Of a DNA stretch of 44,663 nt, positions 5,720 to 15,305 are shown in pieces. The stretch spans positions 1 to 44,663 of the forward strand of contig JALHNH010000054.1 of NCBI GenBank assembly GCA_022843625.1, read 5' to 3'. Position numbers and translations under genes: made by a program. The notes under the pieces were generated by a model, which searched no databases, was not told where the DNA came from, and saw only the letters and a list, made by a program, of their open reading frames with translations. Origin of the DNA: Bryobacter sp. Its GTDB lineage: Bacteria; Acidobacteriota; Terriglobia; Bryobacterales; Bryobacteraceae. Within the stretch, counting starts at the first letter, position 1, and each line of letters begins with the position of its first letter.

Positions 5720-8104
5720 CTAGAAGTCCCACCTTAGTCCCGCAAAGGCCTGCCTTGGTCGTCCCACATGAATGCCATCCACACGGCTGACGATAAAGCG
5801 ACGGTCTCCAAGGTTCGAGATGTTCATGAATACCACCGGGCGGCGCGCTCCCAGCGGTACATTCACCGCTGCATTGAAAACCGCATAGGATGGCACTGTT
5901 CCGATAAGCCCATCGGCCGAAGCCGCAGTCCGGTTCCGGTTGTCGCTAAACTGGCGGCTCACATACTCCGGGCTCAGGCTCAGACTGAAGCCCGTTCGAT
6001 GTTGATAATGGACGCTCGGCGAGAGTGTATGCTCAGGTGCGTACGGAAGACGATTGCCCCGCACGTTCACACCCCCTGTGATTAAATCGCTGGTGAACCG
6101 CGCTGCCCCAACACCGGTATGAGAGGCTTTCACAAATACACTGTGCCCGTCCGGCAACCACGAACTGAAATCAAAGCGCCCCCCAAACTCTACTCCCGCA
6201 TTGAGAGTTTTTCCCGCATTCGCCCAGGTAAACTGCGGCAAACCGGCACTTGAGCCCGCGACGATCTGGTTTGTGAAATCGATCCGGAAAACAGTCGCTT
6301 CTATTTGAATCCAGCGCGCGAGATTGCTTCGAATCCCTATTTCATAGTTGGTGCTTCGCTCCGCATCAACTGGCCGTGCATTCGGGTCCAGTGGGTCGAA
6401 GTTGTCATCGGGCCGCGGTGGGGCAAACCCACGATGCACTCCAGCAAAAATCGTGCTTCGCGCAAGGCCTCCGTAGGTCACACCAAACCCGGGCAATGCC
6501 ATTGTCTGCGTGGCGCTCAGTGAAGCATCCCGCGCGACGTTGCCCCTCCGTAACACCTGATTTGTCGATCTTACGTGTTCCAGCCGCACCCCGGGCGTAA
6601 AGCTCCACTTCCCCGCGAAAAATCGGCTTTGTACATATCCTGCCGCTGCGTGCGTGCGAATCGTGTTCCAGTCGCGGAATAGTATGCCGGGCGATTCCTC
6701 CCTGGCATCTGGGGTCAAACCGTTATAGCGGCGGCGGTCAATATCCTCAGTGTGATAACGAACTCCCATCGAGGTCTCATTCCGCAAACCAAACACTCTG
6801 CCCCGCCATTCCAGCCGCGGGTCTATGCCGAAAAAATCGTATTTACGCGGCCGCATCTTGTTCCCACACAGTGGGGCAAACCGCTCATAGTCCACCCGCG
6901 CTGCACCCGTGCAGCCAGTCGCCGCGTTTGCCGTCATCTCGTCCCCGGAGAAGTCGGCTTGGCGGTAAGAGGAGCGGTCCAGATTCTGATAGTAAAAGTT
7001 CGCTGCAACTTGTGTGCTCTCGTTTATTTGCACTCCATACAGCGCTTGAAAACTCAGCCTCGTTAAGTAAAAACGGTCTTGCGAGAAGGGGTTGCCCAGA
7101 GGATTCCTCGTAAAGGCTGCCTGGCTGATGCCACTTTCTGTGAACTTTGAGTTCTCCTCGTAGTAATTGCCGCGCAACTGCAGCGTCTGGTTTCCCTTCA
7201 TGCGCAGCAACCCGGAGAGCCCGCTATGCAGGATCTGGTGTGCGTGCCCATCCCGGGTTCCTGCGCCATCCCGGTAAAGCAAATGCCCAAGGATCCCACC
7301 ACGCTCTCCACCTGTGCCAAACTTGCCGAGCAGGCTGCGGTAATCTCGATTGCCACCTTGCACTGCTACCGTCCCGCGCGTCCGGTCTGGCGGAGCCTGC
7401 GTAACAAAGTTGATCATCCCGCCCACCGTTTGCGGCCCATGCGCTATCTGCCCAGCGCCTTTCAATACTTCGATGCTTTCAGTTAACTCCGGCGGCGTAT
7501 GGTAGTGGGCAGAAGGGTCACTGTAGGGCCCAAGGTGAATTGGCACCCCGTCTTCCAGCAGTAGCGTGCGTTGCGTGCGGCGAGGGTTCAGCCCTCTCAG
7601 CCCCACGTTCAGGTTCAGGCCAAAGGCATCCTCATCCACAATATGAACGCCCGTCACCTGCCGCAGCGATTCCTTCACAGACAATGGCCGCAACAGATCA
7701 AGATCTTCTCGCGTAATAACGGCTGTTGCTCCCGGAACACCATCCAGGCTGCCAGGCAAAACCTTCACCACAACCGAGGATCCTACCTGTGCCAATTTCA
7801 GTGAGATCTCCGGGGCAACCTCTCTTCCGGCTTCCACTGTAACTTCCAGTTGTGTCGGCTCAAAACCAGAGCCCCCAACCTTTAACTGATAGACACCAGG
7901 CGGCAGGTTCTCAATTACCGCGCTTCCAGAAGGAGCCGTCGATATAGGAACCACCACGGTGCCACCCTTAGCGGAAAGCTGACCTTGCACGCTTACCACG
8001 CCTCCGGATGGATCTTTGGCGCGAATCAGCAATCGGCCCTGTTGTGCCGATGCAGAAGCGAAAGAAGCGAGAAGGCAAACAGCCAGTAGCGGGAAAAAGG
8101 ACAT
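5720..8104 (-). CDS. TonB-dependent outer-membrane receptor, FecA-like
   Basis: A 794-residue receptor. Signal peptide 1-20 (cut after ASA). Residues 22-105 form a carboxypeptidase-regulatory-like domain common in receptors of this phylum. The plug follows (about 115-240: TREDLDLLRPLSVKESLRQV, RGLNPRRTQRTLLLEDGVP, QTVGGMINFVTQ), then a 22-strand-type barrel ending in WDF, the terminal aromatic needed for barrel assembly. The RGLNPRR...DGVP and SDPS segments resemble ferric citrate/siderophore receptors, so iron uptake is likely; the ligand is inferred. A ribosome site (AGGGAA) lies 9 bases before ATG. No TonB box or sigma partner is nearby. The next gene on the same strand, 163 bp upstream, is a secreted peptidase. 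Confidence 0.92.
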   Translation of the reverse strand: MSFFPLLAVCLLASFASASAQQGRLLIRAKDPSGGVVSVQGQLSAKGGTVVVPISTAPSGSAVIENLPPGVYQLKVGGSGFEPTQLEVTVEAGREVAPEISLKLAQVGSSVVVKVLPGSLDGVPGATAVITREDLDLLRPLSVKESLRQVTGVHIVDEDAFGLNLNVGLRGLNPRRTQRTLLLEDGVPIHLGPYSDPSAHYHTPPELTESIEVLKGAGQIAHGPQTVGGMINFVTQAPPDRTRGTVAVQGGNRDYRSLLGKFGTGGERGGILGHLLYRDGAGTRDGHAHQILHSGLSGLLRMKGNQTLQLRGNYYEENSKFTESGISQAAFTRNPLGNPFSQDRFYLTRLSFQALYGVQINESTQVAANFYYQNLDRSSYRQADFSGDEMTANAATGCTGAARVDYERFAPLCGNKMRPRKYDFFGIDPRLEWRGRVFGLRNETSMGVRYHTEDIDRRRYNGLTPDAREESPGILFRDWNTIRTHAAAGYVQSRFFAGKWSFTPGVRLEHVRSTNQVLRRGNVARDASLSATQTMALPGFGVTYGGLARSTIFAGVHRGFAPPRPDDNFDPLDPNARPVDAERSTNYEIGIRSNLARWIQIEATVFRIDFTNQIVAGSSAGLPQFTWANAGKTLNAGVEFGGRFDFSSWLPDGHSVFVKASHTGVGAARFTSDLITGGVNVRGNRLPYAPEHTLSPSVHYQHRTGFSLSLSPEYVSRQFSDNRNRTAASADGLIGTVPSYAVFNAAVNVPLGARRPVVFMNISNLGDRRFIVSRVDGIHVGRPRQAFAGLRWDF

Positions 8105-8267
8105 ACCCGTAAATTCCCTGCAGGGCCGTTTTGTTCAGTTATTTGTTTTGCCAAATCCTCAATAGGATCAGGCCTGGGGTGATGGCCCCCTCCTCAGACC
8201 GGCTTAGCCCCACTGTTGCAGTAGTCAAGACAAGCGAAGGCCGGAACACAACCGCACTTCTCTGTCC

Positions 8268-11200
8268 CTACTGCACCGCCAGAAACACCCCCGCGTCGCT
8301 CTGCACGCCCCCAATCGAAATCCGCAGCGCCTGATCGCCACTCGCTAAGCTCACCGGCACCTCCAGATTGATCTGGTAAAGCCCTGCTCCCACACGCCCG
8401 GCGAACGTTACCCGCGCACCAACACCCCCCAGGGTCGCCGTCACGCGGTTCGTGATGTTCACCAGGGGCTCATTCGTGACGCCATCCACACTCCCCACCG
8501 ATCCGAGGCCTGTCGCAAACAACTGCACCACCTCTCCACGGTTGGCGGGCCTCGTCGCCAGCGCTGTTCCAAATAAGCCCGCCGGCCCCGCATAAGCGCC
8601 ATTCACAAACACCGCCGCCGCATAGCGCCTTGCTTGCGGATCAAAGCGAAATAGCGCCGGCACCGCGGCCACACAACTCACCGAAAACGCCGCGCTCCGG
8701 CCTCCCCGCGTCGTCACTACAACGTCCAGGTTCCCGGTCCGCAACGCTTGTGGCACCAGCACATTCAACTGCCCCGGGCTGATAAAGTACACAAACGCTG
8801 GCACCCCGCCTACCGTTACGGAAACCCCATCGAGCTGCGTCGGCAAAGCGGTACCTATAAAGTCTGAGCCACCCCAGATCCGGGTGCTCGCCGCCAGGGC
8901 AGTCCCGGTAATTGTGATCCACGACCCCGGGCTGATCTGCCGCGTAAAGCCGGCTCCATCCACCACCGCCGCAATCGCCGGTGCCCCAACGGTGGGAATT
9001 ACCGAACCGTAGTCAAAGCTCATCGTCCCGCCCCGCTCGCTCAAGCTAAGTACCGCGACATAATAAGTTCCCTGCTGGAATACCGGATTTGATCCTGCAT
9101 CGAGAGTAAAGGTCTTCGCTTCGTTTTGAACCAAAAAGCGGACATCGGCATCTGGCACACCATTGGCAAACCGAATCGGCTGATTCCGTTTCACCATCAG
9201 CAGAAGATTCGAATTGCTTGCTACTCGTAGATTCAATCCGCGCCAGGCCGCCTGCGTATCAATCCGGAATTGCCGTGTCAGCAGGATCCCGGTATTCGTA
9301 CTCGCTGGCAAAAACAAATTCCGCTGCTCATTTTGAGGTACTACATCCTGGCTCGGTACGTACGTCACATCGTTGCGCAACGTCGCACGCAGAGTGAACT
9401 TGGCCGTCGTCGCGAGGACGTAATTTTGCACCGCAATGAAGTAGGTGCCAGGCCGCAGGTTCGGCACTGTCGACGTCAAAAGCGTCATCCGTTCGGTATT
9501 CGCGGCAGAGGCGGAAATCCCCTCGGCCAACGGCAAGCCCTCTCCCCCTGGCTGCACCGGATTGCCAAAGTTCACATACAAATCTACATCCTGGTCGCCG
9601 CTTAACTCAAGATCGAGCGCCGTCGCTCCCACCGGCACCACCACTCGGAACTGACGGGTGTTGAGAAAGTTGCCCGGTACAGATCCCGTCACCGGAACCC
9701 CGCTCGATATTACAGGGAACGAAGCCCCCGCTCCTGCCGGATCATTCACCAGCGTGACCCGGATCGCATACTCCACCTGAGTCCCCGTCGTGTTGGCTAC
9801 GTTGAAGTAATATTCGCCCGCTTGCAACTCAGGAGTGCTCGACAGGCTCACCGTCCCATTCAAGCTCCGCCCGTCGCCAATAAAATAATCACTTAAGATG
9901 TTGCTCCCATCGATATCCACCGGCGAGCGGAACCGTATAAATGCCCTCACTGGCCCGGTGGCCTCCACCTGCACCTGCATTCCCGACACTCCACGAGGCA
10001 CCGAGATTCGGAAGTCATCCTGCGCCAGAAAGTAACGAACTCCCGAAGGATTTCCGGGCACCAGGCTTACCCGCGTTTGTCCACTCTCCAGCGGAATGCT
10101 CAGCTCGGAATATTGTGCCGCGTTGCTGGTCAATCCGCGATTGGCAAAGATCTGGCTCACCTGGTCTCTGACGGAGTTCCCATACAGAGTATTCGCCGCT
10201 GCAATCAAGGCCTGCGAGGCGGAATAAAATCCCATCTGGGCGGACATCCGCGCCAGTCCGTTAACGGCCACGAGGTCCGCCCGCTGCTGGCCCAGTGCCC
10301 GCCGCATGTCCCACATGGCGCCGCTAAACATCAACGAATCTCCGTGCGGCTGCCCTTGAATAAAGTCAGGATAAAAGGTCTCGTTATCCATCGTCCTCAA
10401 ATACGCTTGTCGCGTTAGAAAATTGGGCGAAGGGCTCAGATAGGGAAAGTATTCTCCGATCGCCGGCGTATTCAGAAAGCTGCCCGCAAAATAGTCTGCA
10501 AACGCCTCATTGACAGCGTCAAACTCTTTTGAGCTATTGAGCGTCCCCACAATTCCGTGTACCGTCGCATGCCCGTATTCATGGAAAAGAATGCTCGAAT
10601 CGAGCGTCGTGTCCGCACCCAGAAAGTTCGATTGCATCACAATCCCGCCCCGGTTGCTAAACAGCACCGGGCTAAAAAAGGCATTCACATCGTAGGGATT
10701 TTCCAGATCCACATACTGCACAACCACATCGAACTGCCGGTTCAATCCGGAATACCCCAGCCCCCGAATGTAGTCGGCCGCGCGCGTGATCCCGTAGTAG
10801 GCTTGCACTTCAGAAAAACGCGGATCGTCCGGCGAATAAAAGTAGTTTCCACCGGTGTCAGGCCGGGCTAGCTGCGATTCCGGCAATCCGATACTGGTAT
10901 CCGGAATCAACCCCAACAACACGGGTACATAGCTGTAAACGCGGGCCGCTCTACCTGTTAGTGCATTGGTGCTCGTAAGTCCTGCAAGTGTCGCCTGCTG
11001 TAATCGTGAAGACACGGGGCTTCGTGGAAAGACATTTCCGCGCGCCTGCCGGTTAGTGAGCTGAAAAGTCTCCAGCACCAGCCCGCTCGAGGCGTCTACC
11101 AGCACCCGCCTCACCTGCCCCATATGCCGCTCCAGAATCACCCGCCAAACCCCAGTTAAGGTCCCATCCGCTTTGGGTTTCCACCAGCGATCCGAATACG

Positions 11201-11498
11201 CCACTCGTCCTTCAGGCCAACCGAGCTCCCTCTTCGCTGTCTCCACTGCTTCAGCTTCATTGACGCTCCCGAATCGAAGCCCGTCCAGCTTGCCCGGAAA
11301 CTTCGTCCGTGCCCGCGCAGTCTCGATTCGTTCCCCATCCGTACGGATCGCTTCCTCACCCCACACCGGGATCCCCTGCACATGCAGCTGCTCCCGCGCA
11401 TACTCCGCCCTGCCCAGCTTCAATCGGGAAGTTTCAAGCCATGTTTGACCAAACACGCTTGAAGCTGCCAGGACAAGTAGTATCATTTTGGGATTCAT
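8268..11498 (-). CDS. Secreted M36-type metallopeptidase with PPC domains and Solibacter-type C-terminal domain
   Basis: A 1076-residue secreted protein. The ATG at 11498 is chosen because it starts a clean signal peptide (NPKMILLVLAASSVFGQ); a start at 11537 would add 13 residues. A fungalysin-type propeptide (FTP) comes first, then the zinc site HEYGH (306-310) with the third ligand E331 in NEAFADYF, as in M36 peptidases. Several beta-sandwich segments resembling pre-peptidase C-terminal domains follow (about 480-830). The last 230 residues match the Solibacter-type C-terminal domain (SPGSWITITGTALA, then LFATGLGS and YQINLEVP). Role: extracellular protein breakdown. The zinc residues are intact, so it should be active. 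The gap to the TonB receptor (8105-8267) has no recognised element. Confidence 0.9.
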   Translation of the reverse strand: MNPKMILLVLAASSVFGQTWLETSRLKLGRAEYAREQLHVQGIPVWGEEAIRTDGERIETARARTKFPGKLDGLRFGSVNEAEAVETAKRELGWPEGRVAYSDRWWKPKADGTLTGVWRVILERHMGQVRRVLVDASSGLVLETFQLTNRQARGNVFPRSPVSSRLQQATLAGLTSTNALTGRAARVYSYVPVLLGLIPDTSIGLPESQLARPDTGGNYFYSPDDPRFSEVQAYYGITRAADYIRGLGYSGLNRQFDVVVQYVDLENPYDVNAFFSPVLFSNRGGIVMQSNFLGADTTLDSSILFHEYGHATVHGIVGTLNSSKEFDAVNEAFADYFAGSFLNTPAIGEYFPYLSPSPNFLTRQAYLRTMDNETFYPDFIQGQPHGDSLMFSGAMWDMRRALGQQRADLVAVNGLARMSAQMGFYSASQALIAAANTLYGNSVRDQVSQIFANRGLTSNAAQYSELSIPLESGQTRVSLVPGNPSGVRYFLAQDDFRISVPRGVSGMQVQVEATGPVRAFIRFRSPVDIDGSNILSDYFIGDGRSLNGTVSLSSTPELQAGEYYFNVANTTGTQVEYAIRVTLVNDPAGAGASFPVISSGVPVTGSVPGNFLNTRQFRVVVPVGATALDLELSGDQDVDLYVNFGNPVQPGGEGLPLAEGISASAANTERMTLLTSTVPNLRPGTYFIAVQNYVLATTAKFTLRATLRNDVTYVPSQDVVPQNEQRNLFLPASTNTGILLTRQFRIDTQAAWRGLNLRVASNSNLLLMVKRNQPIRFANGVPDADVRFLVQNEAKTFTLDAGSNPVFQQGTYYVAVLSLSERGGTMSFDYGSVIPTVGAPAIAAVVDGAGFTRQISPGSWITITGTALAASTRIWGGSDFIGTALPTQLDGVSVTVGGVPAFVYFISPGQLNVLVPQALRTGNLDVVVTTRGGRSAAFSVSCVAAVPALFRFDPQARRYAAAVFVNGAYAGPAGLFGTALATRPANRGEVVQLFATGLGSVGSVDGVTNEPLVNITNRVTATLGGVGARVTFAGRVGAGLYQINLEVPVSLASGDQALRISIGGVQSDAGVFLAVQ

Positions 11499-11576
11499 TG
11501 CGTAAATTATACAGCCTGGCATTACACCTTGCCCCACTTACTTGGCCCGCATTAGTCGGAGCGTTCGCCGCCCAGC

Positions 11577-11897
11577 TCAGCCCAGGATAGAGAGCGCCGC
11601 CTCAAGCTCCCCGCGCGTATGTGCATCCCCGGACCTACGCGTCGCCTCAATACCGGCAGCGTACATTGCTCGCGCTTCATCGAGCAGGTTCAACTTCTCA
11701 AGCGTCTGCCCCCCGTGATAATAAGCCGGCCCGTAGTTCGCATCCCCGGCAATGATCGCGTTAAATTCAACTACCGCTTCGGCCAACTGCCCGCCATTCT
11801 TGTATTCGCTCGCCAGCATGTAGCGAAAACGGCTATCCCCGGGCGACTGGGCTAGTAAATTTTGAAGAGTTTCAATACGATTGGACACTACACTCAT
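11577..11897 (-). CDS. Small TPR-repeat protein
   Basis: A 106-residue protein starting at ATG 11897 (MSVVSNRIETLQNLL); an upstream ATG at 11954 lies inside the divergent thioesterase and adds residues of no clear quality. Two to three tetratricopeptide repeats are visible (RFRYMLASEYKNGGQLAEAV, then YGPAYYHGGQTLEKLNLLDEA), which normally make a protein-binding scaffold. No signal peptide, so cytoplasmic. The partner is unknown. It is divergent from the acyl-CoA thioesterase with only 17 bp between the starts. Confidence 0.8.
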   Translation of the reverse strand: MSVVSNRIETLQNLLAQSPGDSRFRYMLASEYKNGGQLAEAVVEFNAIIAGDANYGPAYYHGGQTLEKLNLLDEARAMYAAGIEATRRSGDAHTRGELEAALSILG

Positions 11898-11914
11898 GGT
11901 AGCGTCGAAAAGAA

Positions 11915-12439
11915 ATGTCAGGCTGGAAGCTCGAAACAAACCAACAGACCCCAAGCGCAGGCCGCACCGTCGGCGAAAGCCGATCCGAGATCTCAGAACT
12001 GGCCCTGCTCAATGATGCCAACCCCCTTGGCTACCTGATTGGCGGTCGCGTCATGCACCTGGTCGATATCGCCGGTGCCATCGCCGCCAGCCGCCACGCC
12101 CGCGCCCCCGTCGTCACAGCCTCTGTCGACTACATGAACTTTCTCCACCCTATCCAGATCGGCGAACTCGTCATTGTCCGAAGCTCTGTCAATCGCGCCT
12201 GGAACACCTCGATGGAGGTCGGAGTCAAGGTCTATGTCGAAAACCTGATGACGGGCGAAGTCAAACACACAACTTCCGCCTACCTCACGTTCGTCGCCGT
12301 AGACGGCAAAGGCAGCAAGATCCCTGTCGCCCATCTCGTCCCCGAAACGGAAGACGAAAAAAGACGGTACGAACAGGCGGGAGCCCGCCGTCAGTACCGT
12401 CTCGATATGAAAAACAAGTTGAAGGCGGGAGAATACTAG
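11915..12439 (+). CDS. Acyl-CoA thioesterase, hotdog fold (YciA/BACH type)
   Basis: A 174-residue single hotdog-domain protein. It hydrolyses acyl-CoA to free acid and CoA. Family motifs: NDANPLGYLIGGRVMHLVDI (the catalytic Asn/Asp region and the helix), then VTASVDYMNFLHPIQIGELV and SAYLTFVAVD. Length fits a YciA-like hexameric enzyme. Chain-length preference cannot be read. The stop codon overlaps the hfq stop on the other strand through CTAG (12436-12439), so transcription is strictly convergent. Confidence 0.9.
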   Translation: MSGWKLETNQQTPSAGRTVGESRSEISELALLNDANPLGYLIGGRVMHLVDIAGAIAASRHARAPVVTASVDYMNFLHPIQIGELVIVRSSVNRAWNTSMEVGVKVYVENLMTGEVKHTTSAYLTFVAVDGKGSKIPVAHLVPETEDEKRRYEQAGARRQYRLDMKNKLKAGEY

Positions 12440-12765
12440 GATTCTTCTTCGTCTTCGTCCTTATACATGTATTTGATGCTCGACTTGTAAACGAGCAGAT
12501 TGGGGGCACCGTCTCGGTTTACCTTAAGCGACCCTTTGTCGTACCACTCAATGACACCGTGCAGAATTTCGCCGTCTTTGAGCACGATCACCATAGGCGT
12601 CTTGGTGTTCATCTGCTTGATGTAATAGAAGTTTTCTGCGTTGGTCTGATCCGGTGGAATCTGCTTTTTGGGTGCCGATGACGACGCAGACTTGGCCGTG
12701 GAATGAGCCTTCTCCCGCGACTCGGTGAGAGGGGCCCGCAAAACACGGCGTATTGGTGTGTCCAA
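12436..12765 (-). CDS. hfq: Hfq-family RNA chaperone with N-terminal extension
   Basis: A 109-residue protein starting at TTG 12765, supported by AAGGAG 7 bases upstream. Residues 1-40 are a basic, Ser/Lys-rich extension. Residues 41-102 are the Sm-like core: QTNAENFYYIKQMNTKTPMV (Sm1 start), LKDGEILHGVIEWYD, and Sm2 as VYKSSIKYM where enterobacterial Hfq has YKHAI. The acidic tail DEDEEES may tune RNA binding. Hfq hexamers pair small RNAs with mRNAs. The changed Sm2 motif and the long N-terminus suggest altered RNA preference, which is inference. It lies 90 bp after holB with a probable promoter of its own. Confidence 0.85.
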   Translation of the reverse strand: MDTPIRRVLRAPLTESREKAHSTAKSASSSAPKKQIPPDQTNAENFYYIKQMNTKTPMVIVLKDGEILHGVIEWYDKGSLKVNRDGAPNLLVYKSSIKYMYKDEDEEES

Positions 12766-12792
12766 GGTAGAACTCCTTATGAATTACTAATC

Positions 12793-12798
12793 ATTATA
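12793..12798 (-). promoter_or_regulatory. hfq promoter, -10 hexamer
   Basis: A consensus TATAAT on the minus strand, 28 bases before the hfq TTG, in the 90-bp gap after holB. A 5-bp hairpin (GAACC-TTTT-GGTTC) between holB and this site could be a weak terminator. No convincing -35 was found. Confidence 0.45.
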
Positions 12799-12855
12799 AG
12801 CGGGTTGAGCCGTTGAAGGAGAGACGCATCAAAGAACCAAAAGGTTCAACAGTGC

Positions 12856-13908
12856 TTAAGATCCTGTTGGGATCATATCCCGAAGTTCGATCGCAAAGGC
12901 ATCGAGGGCAATCCCCTTCTGGATATTCCGCCGCAAGAGCCGTACCATCTCGTCGGTTCGCTCGACTGCCTTCCGCATCCATTCGAGGCTCACGGCATCG
13001 GCGATTGCCTTCAGCTGCCGCGCCAGGTCCGGGTTGCGAATCTGGTCGAAGCCATGGGCGAGCATCAGAATATCTTCCAGCAACAGAAACAGAACTTCGA
13101 GGTAATACTCGAGCTTTTCTGATTTTGATGCCGAGATCGATTCGACATTCTTGAGCCATGTCCCGAAGGCCGCCCGCCTGCTGGCAACCTCCAGCAAGTT
13201 CAACATCGCCGCCCGTCGCTTGTCAAAAACTTCAAGGTCAATCGATGCCGCCGCTCCAGGCGAACCATTCCCCAGACGCGCTCTGCGCTCGGGCTGATCG
13301 AGGCCTCGCGTAGCCAAGAACGAGGCAATCTCAGCTTCCTGCAATCGGTGCATCCGGATATTGACCGACCTCGAACGAATCGTTGGCAACAAATCGTAAG
13401 GATTCTCGGCCGTCATAAAAATCAGCAGGTGCGAAGGAGGCTCTTCGAGCACCTTTAAAAGCGAATTTGCCGCCTGCTCATTGGCCCGGTCAATCTGGTC
13501 AATCAGAAACACACGCCACTTGCCACGCGAAGGATTCATCCGTGCCTGATCCTTCAGCAGACGAATCTGCTGAATCGACACCTGCCGCAGCGGCCCATCC
13601 GGGCTGAACGTAATGAAATCAGCATGAGTAGCCAACATCAACGGGTCGTCCCCACGCTTGTCACTAGCCAGCTTCTCGCGCTCGGCCAGCATCTCTACGT
13701 TGTGCGGCAAGAACAGATCGTCCCGTTCGATCTTCTCGATGTCAGCATCGGTGGCATCTAGAATGACGGATGCAAAGCGCCGTACCAGCGTCGCCTTGCC
13801 AACCCCGCTCGGCCCTGAAAGCAGAATCGTCTGCGGAATCCGGCTCGTCGCCAGCATCTCCGTCAGCGTCTCGACGGCTTCGGCATTGCCATGAAAGTTA
13901 CGAATCAC
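12856..13908 (-). CDS. holB: DNA polymerase III delta' subunit (clamp loader)
   Basis: A 350-residue AAA+ protein. Walker A is GPSGVGKAT (32-40); the Walker B/sensor area is seen in RVFLIDQIDRAN and SLLKVLEEPP, followed by TIRSRSVNIRM, the arginine-finger SRS region shared by clamp-loader subunits. Delta' works with DnaX and delta to load the beta clamp. It overlaps the upstream tmk by 11 bases; the tmk-holB order is widely conserved. The usual zinc-binding cysteines between Walker A and B are absent; instead there is an Asp/Glu-rich segment (DADIEKIERDD). Confident in identity. Confidence 0.88.
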   Translation of the reverse strand: MIRNFHGNAEAVETLTEMLATSRIPQTILLSGPSGVGKATLVRRFASVILDATDADIEKIERDDLFLPHNVEMLAEREKLASDKRGDDPLMLATHADFITFSPDGPLRQVSIQQIRLLKDQARMNPSRGKWRVFLIDQIDRANEQAANSLLKVLEEPPSHLLIFMTAENPYDLLPTIRSRSVNIRMHRLQEAEIASFLATRGLDQPERRARLGNGSPGAAASIDLEVFDKRRAAMLNLLEVASRRAAFGTWLKNVESISASKSEKLEYYLEVLFLLLEDILMLAHGFDQIRNPDLARQLKAIADAVSLEWMRKAVERTDEMVRLLRRNIQKGIALDAFAIELRDMIPTGS

Positions 13909-14527
13909 GCCGCTGCCACCTCTCCATCAGAATCCGCCAGATATCGTCTGCAATCGATCCTTCGCCGCGCTCTCCGTTCACCGGAACGATCCGCTCGGGA
14001 TGGGCCGCAGCCAATGCTTCATAAGCCTGATAAACGCGAAAATGAAAGGCAGCGCCTTCAGCCTCCAGCCTGTCTTTCTTTGCATTGCGTAATCGATTAG
14101 CGCTCACCTCAGGGCGAATCCGTAGATAGATGGTAAGCGTAGGCTCGGTCCCCCGGCAGGCAATGGCGTGCAGCTGCGCCACCAGATCCTGGCCTAAATC
14201 CCGCGCTACACCCTGATAAGCCAGTGTCGAATCCGTATACCGGTCTGAGATCACCAGCTTGCCCTCTGCCATAGCCGGGCGAATCTGCTCATCGACATTC
14301 TGCGCCCGGTTGGCAAAGTAAAGCAGCAGCTCTGCCGTAGGCGAAACCGGGTTCTTCGGGTCCAGCACAATCTGCCGAATCTGCATCCCCACCCCAGACC
14401 CACCCGGCTCCCGGTTCAACAAATAAGGAATACCTTCAAGATCAAGCCGCTTGGTCAGGTGATCGAGTTGCGTTGACTTTCCGCTGCCGTCGATTCCCTC
14501 GATGCTGATAAAGAGTCCTTCAGCCAT
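13898..14527 (-). CDS. tmk: Thymidylate kinase
   Basis: A 209-residue dTMP kinase making dTDP from dTMP and ATP, essential for DNA synthesis. P-loop GIDGSGKST at 11-19; NREPGGSGVG, the conserved EPGG/dTMP-binding segment; SDRYTDSTLAYQG, the DR(Y) motif; no unusual insertion. It sits between the uracil-DNA glycosylase (4 bases upstream) and holB (11-base overlap), so all are translated from one message. Confidence 0.95.
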   Translation of the reverse strand: MAEGLFISIEGIDGSGKSTQLDHLTKRLDLEGIPYLLNREPGGSGVGMQIRQIVLDPKNPVSPTAELLLYFANRAQNVDEQIRPAMAEGKLVISDRYTDSTLAYQGVARDLGQDLVAQLHAIACRGTEPTLTIYLRIRPEVSANRLRNAKKDRLEAEGAAFHFRVYQAYEALAAAHPERIVPVNGERGEGSIADDIWRILMERWQRRDS

Positions 14528-14531
14528 CTGC

Positions 14532-15305
14532 TTATTCCGGATCTACCTTCGAGTCGTCCAGCACGTAGTGAAAGAGCTTACGCAAATCGAGCCACGCTTC
14601 CTTCTTAGCCTCGGCATTGTAAGCACGCAGCAAATAAGAAGGATGGTAGGTCACCATCAGAGGAATTCCGTGCCAGCGCTGCCAGTTGCCGCGCATCTTC
14701 GTCACGCCTTCTTTGGTATTCAGCAAAGCCTTGGCGGCGGTAGCACCCAGCGCACAAATCGCTTTGGGCTTGAGCACCATTAATTGACGAAACAGGAACT
14801 GCCCGCAAATTTCCATCTCATCCGGCTGCGGAGCACGATTCTCCGGCGGCCTGCACTTCACCACGTTGGCGATGTAGCAATCCTCGCGACGCAGAGGCAA
14901 CTTGTCCTTGGCTGCAGTACCCTCAATCATCTGGGTAAGCAATTGGCCAGCGCGTCCCACAAATGGCAATCCCTGCTCGTCCTCGTCGGCTCCTGGGCCT
15001 TCACCTACAAATACCAGCCGCGCCCGCTCGTTACCCGAGCCAAAGACAATGTTCTTCCGCTCCTGACAAAGTTTGCAACGCTTGCAGTCGCCAATGTCTT
15101 CGCGAATTTTGACGAGGGTATCGCCCTCGGGTGCCAGAGTTGGCAATACCAGGTCCATGACGGGAGCCTTTACTTTTGGAATCGGTGGCGCCGCAAGCAC
15201 AGGTACAGTTGCACTCACCTTGGCCGGCGCTGAAGGCAAGTTCAAATGAGTGATGCCAATTTCCCGATAGTATTCGAGGTATTGGCGGATCTGTTCCGGA
15301 GTCAT
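14532..15305 (-). CDS. Family 4 (iron-sulfur) uracil-DNA glycosylase
   Basis: A 257-residue enzyme that removes uracil from DNA. After a 60-residue proline-rich N-terminal stretch, the core begins at about 65. Four cysteines for the 4Fe-4S cluster are in place: C74, C77, C151 and C167. Motif A is GEGPGADEDEQG (101-112), and the second active-site motif is HPSYLLR (221-227). Both match family 4 UDGs. It overlaps coaBC by 4 bases and precedes tmk by 4, linking uracil repair with dTMP supply in one operon; the functional link is inference. Confidence 0.93.
   Translation of the reverse strand: MTPEQIRQYLEYYREIGITHLNLPSAPAKVSATVPVLAAPPIPKVKAPVMDLVLPTLAPEGDTLVKIREDIGDCKRCKLCQERKNIVFGSGNERARLVFVGEGPGADEDEQGLPFVGRAGQLLTQMIEGTAAKDKLPLRREDCYIANVVKCRPPENRAPQPDEMEICGQFLFRQLMVLKPKAICALGATAAKALLNTKEGVTKMRGNWQRWHGIPLMVTYHPSYLLRAYNAEAKKEAWLDLRKLFHYVLDDSKVDPE

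Noticed and set aside
4966..8229. Near-identical 19-mer CCACTnTTGCAGTAGTCAA at the fic stop and at 8210, as possible attachment sites
   Set aside because: One mismatch, no integrase, and no shared flanking sequence; a match of this size is not rare enough in a window this long.
8105..8267. Riboswitch (cobalamin or similar) before the TonB receptor
   Set aside because: No conserved riboswitch core could be matched; only short G/C runs and a weak GATCC/GGAT hairpin are present.
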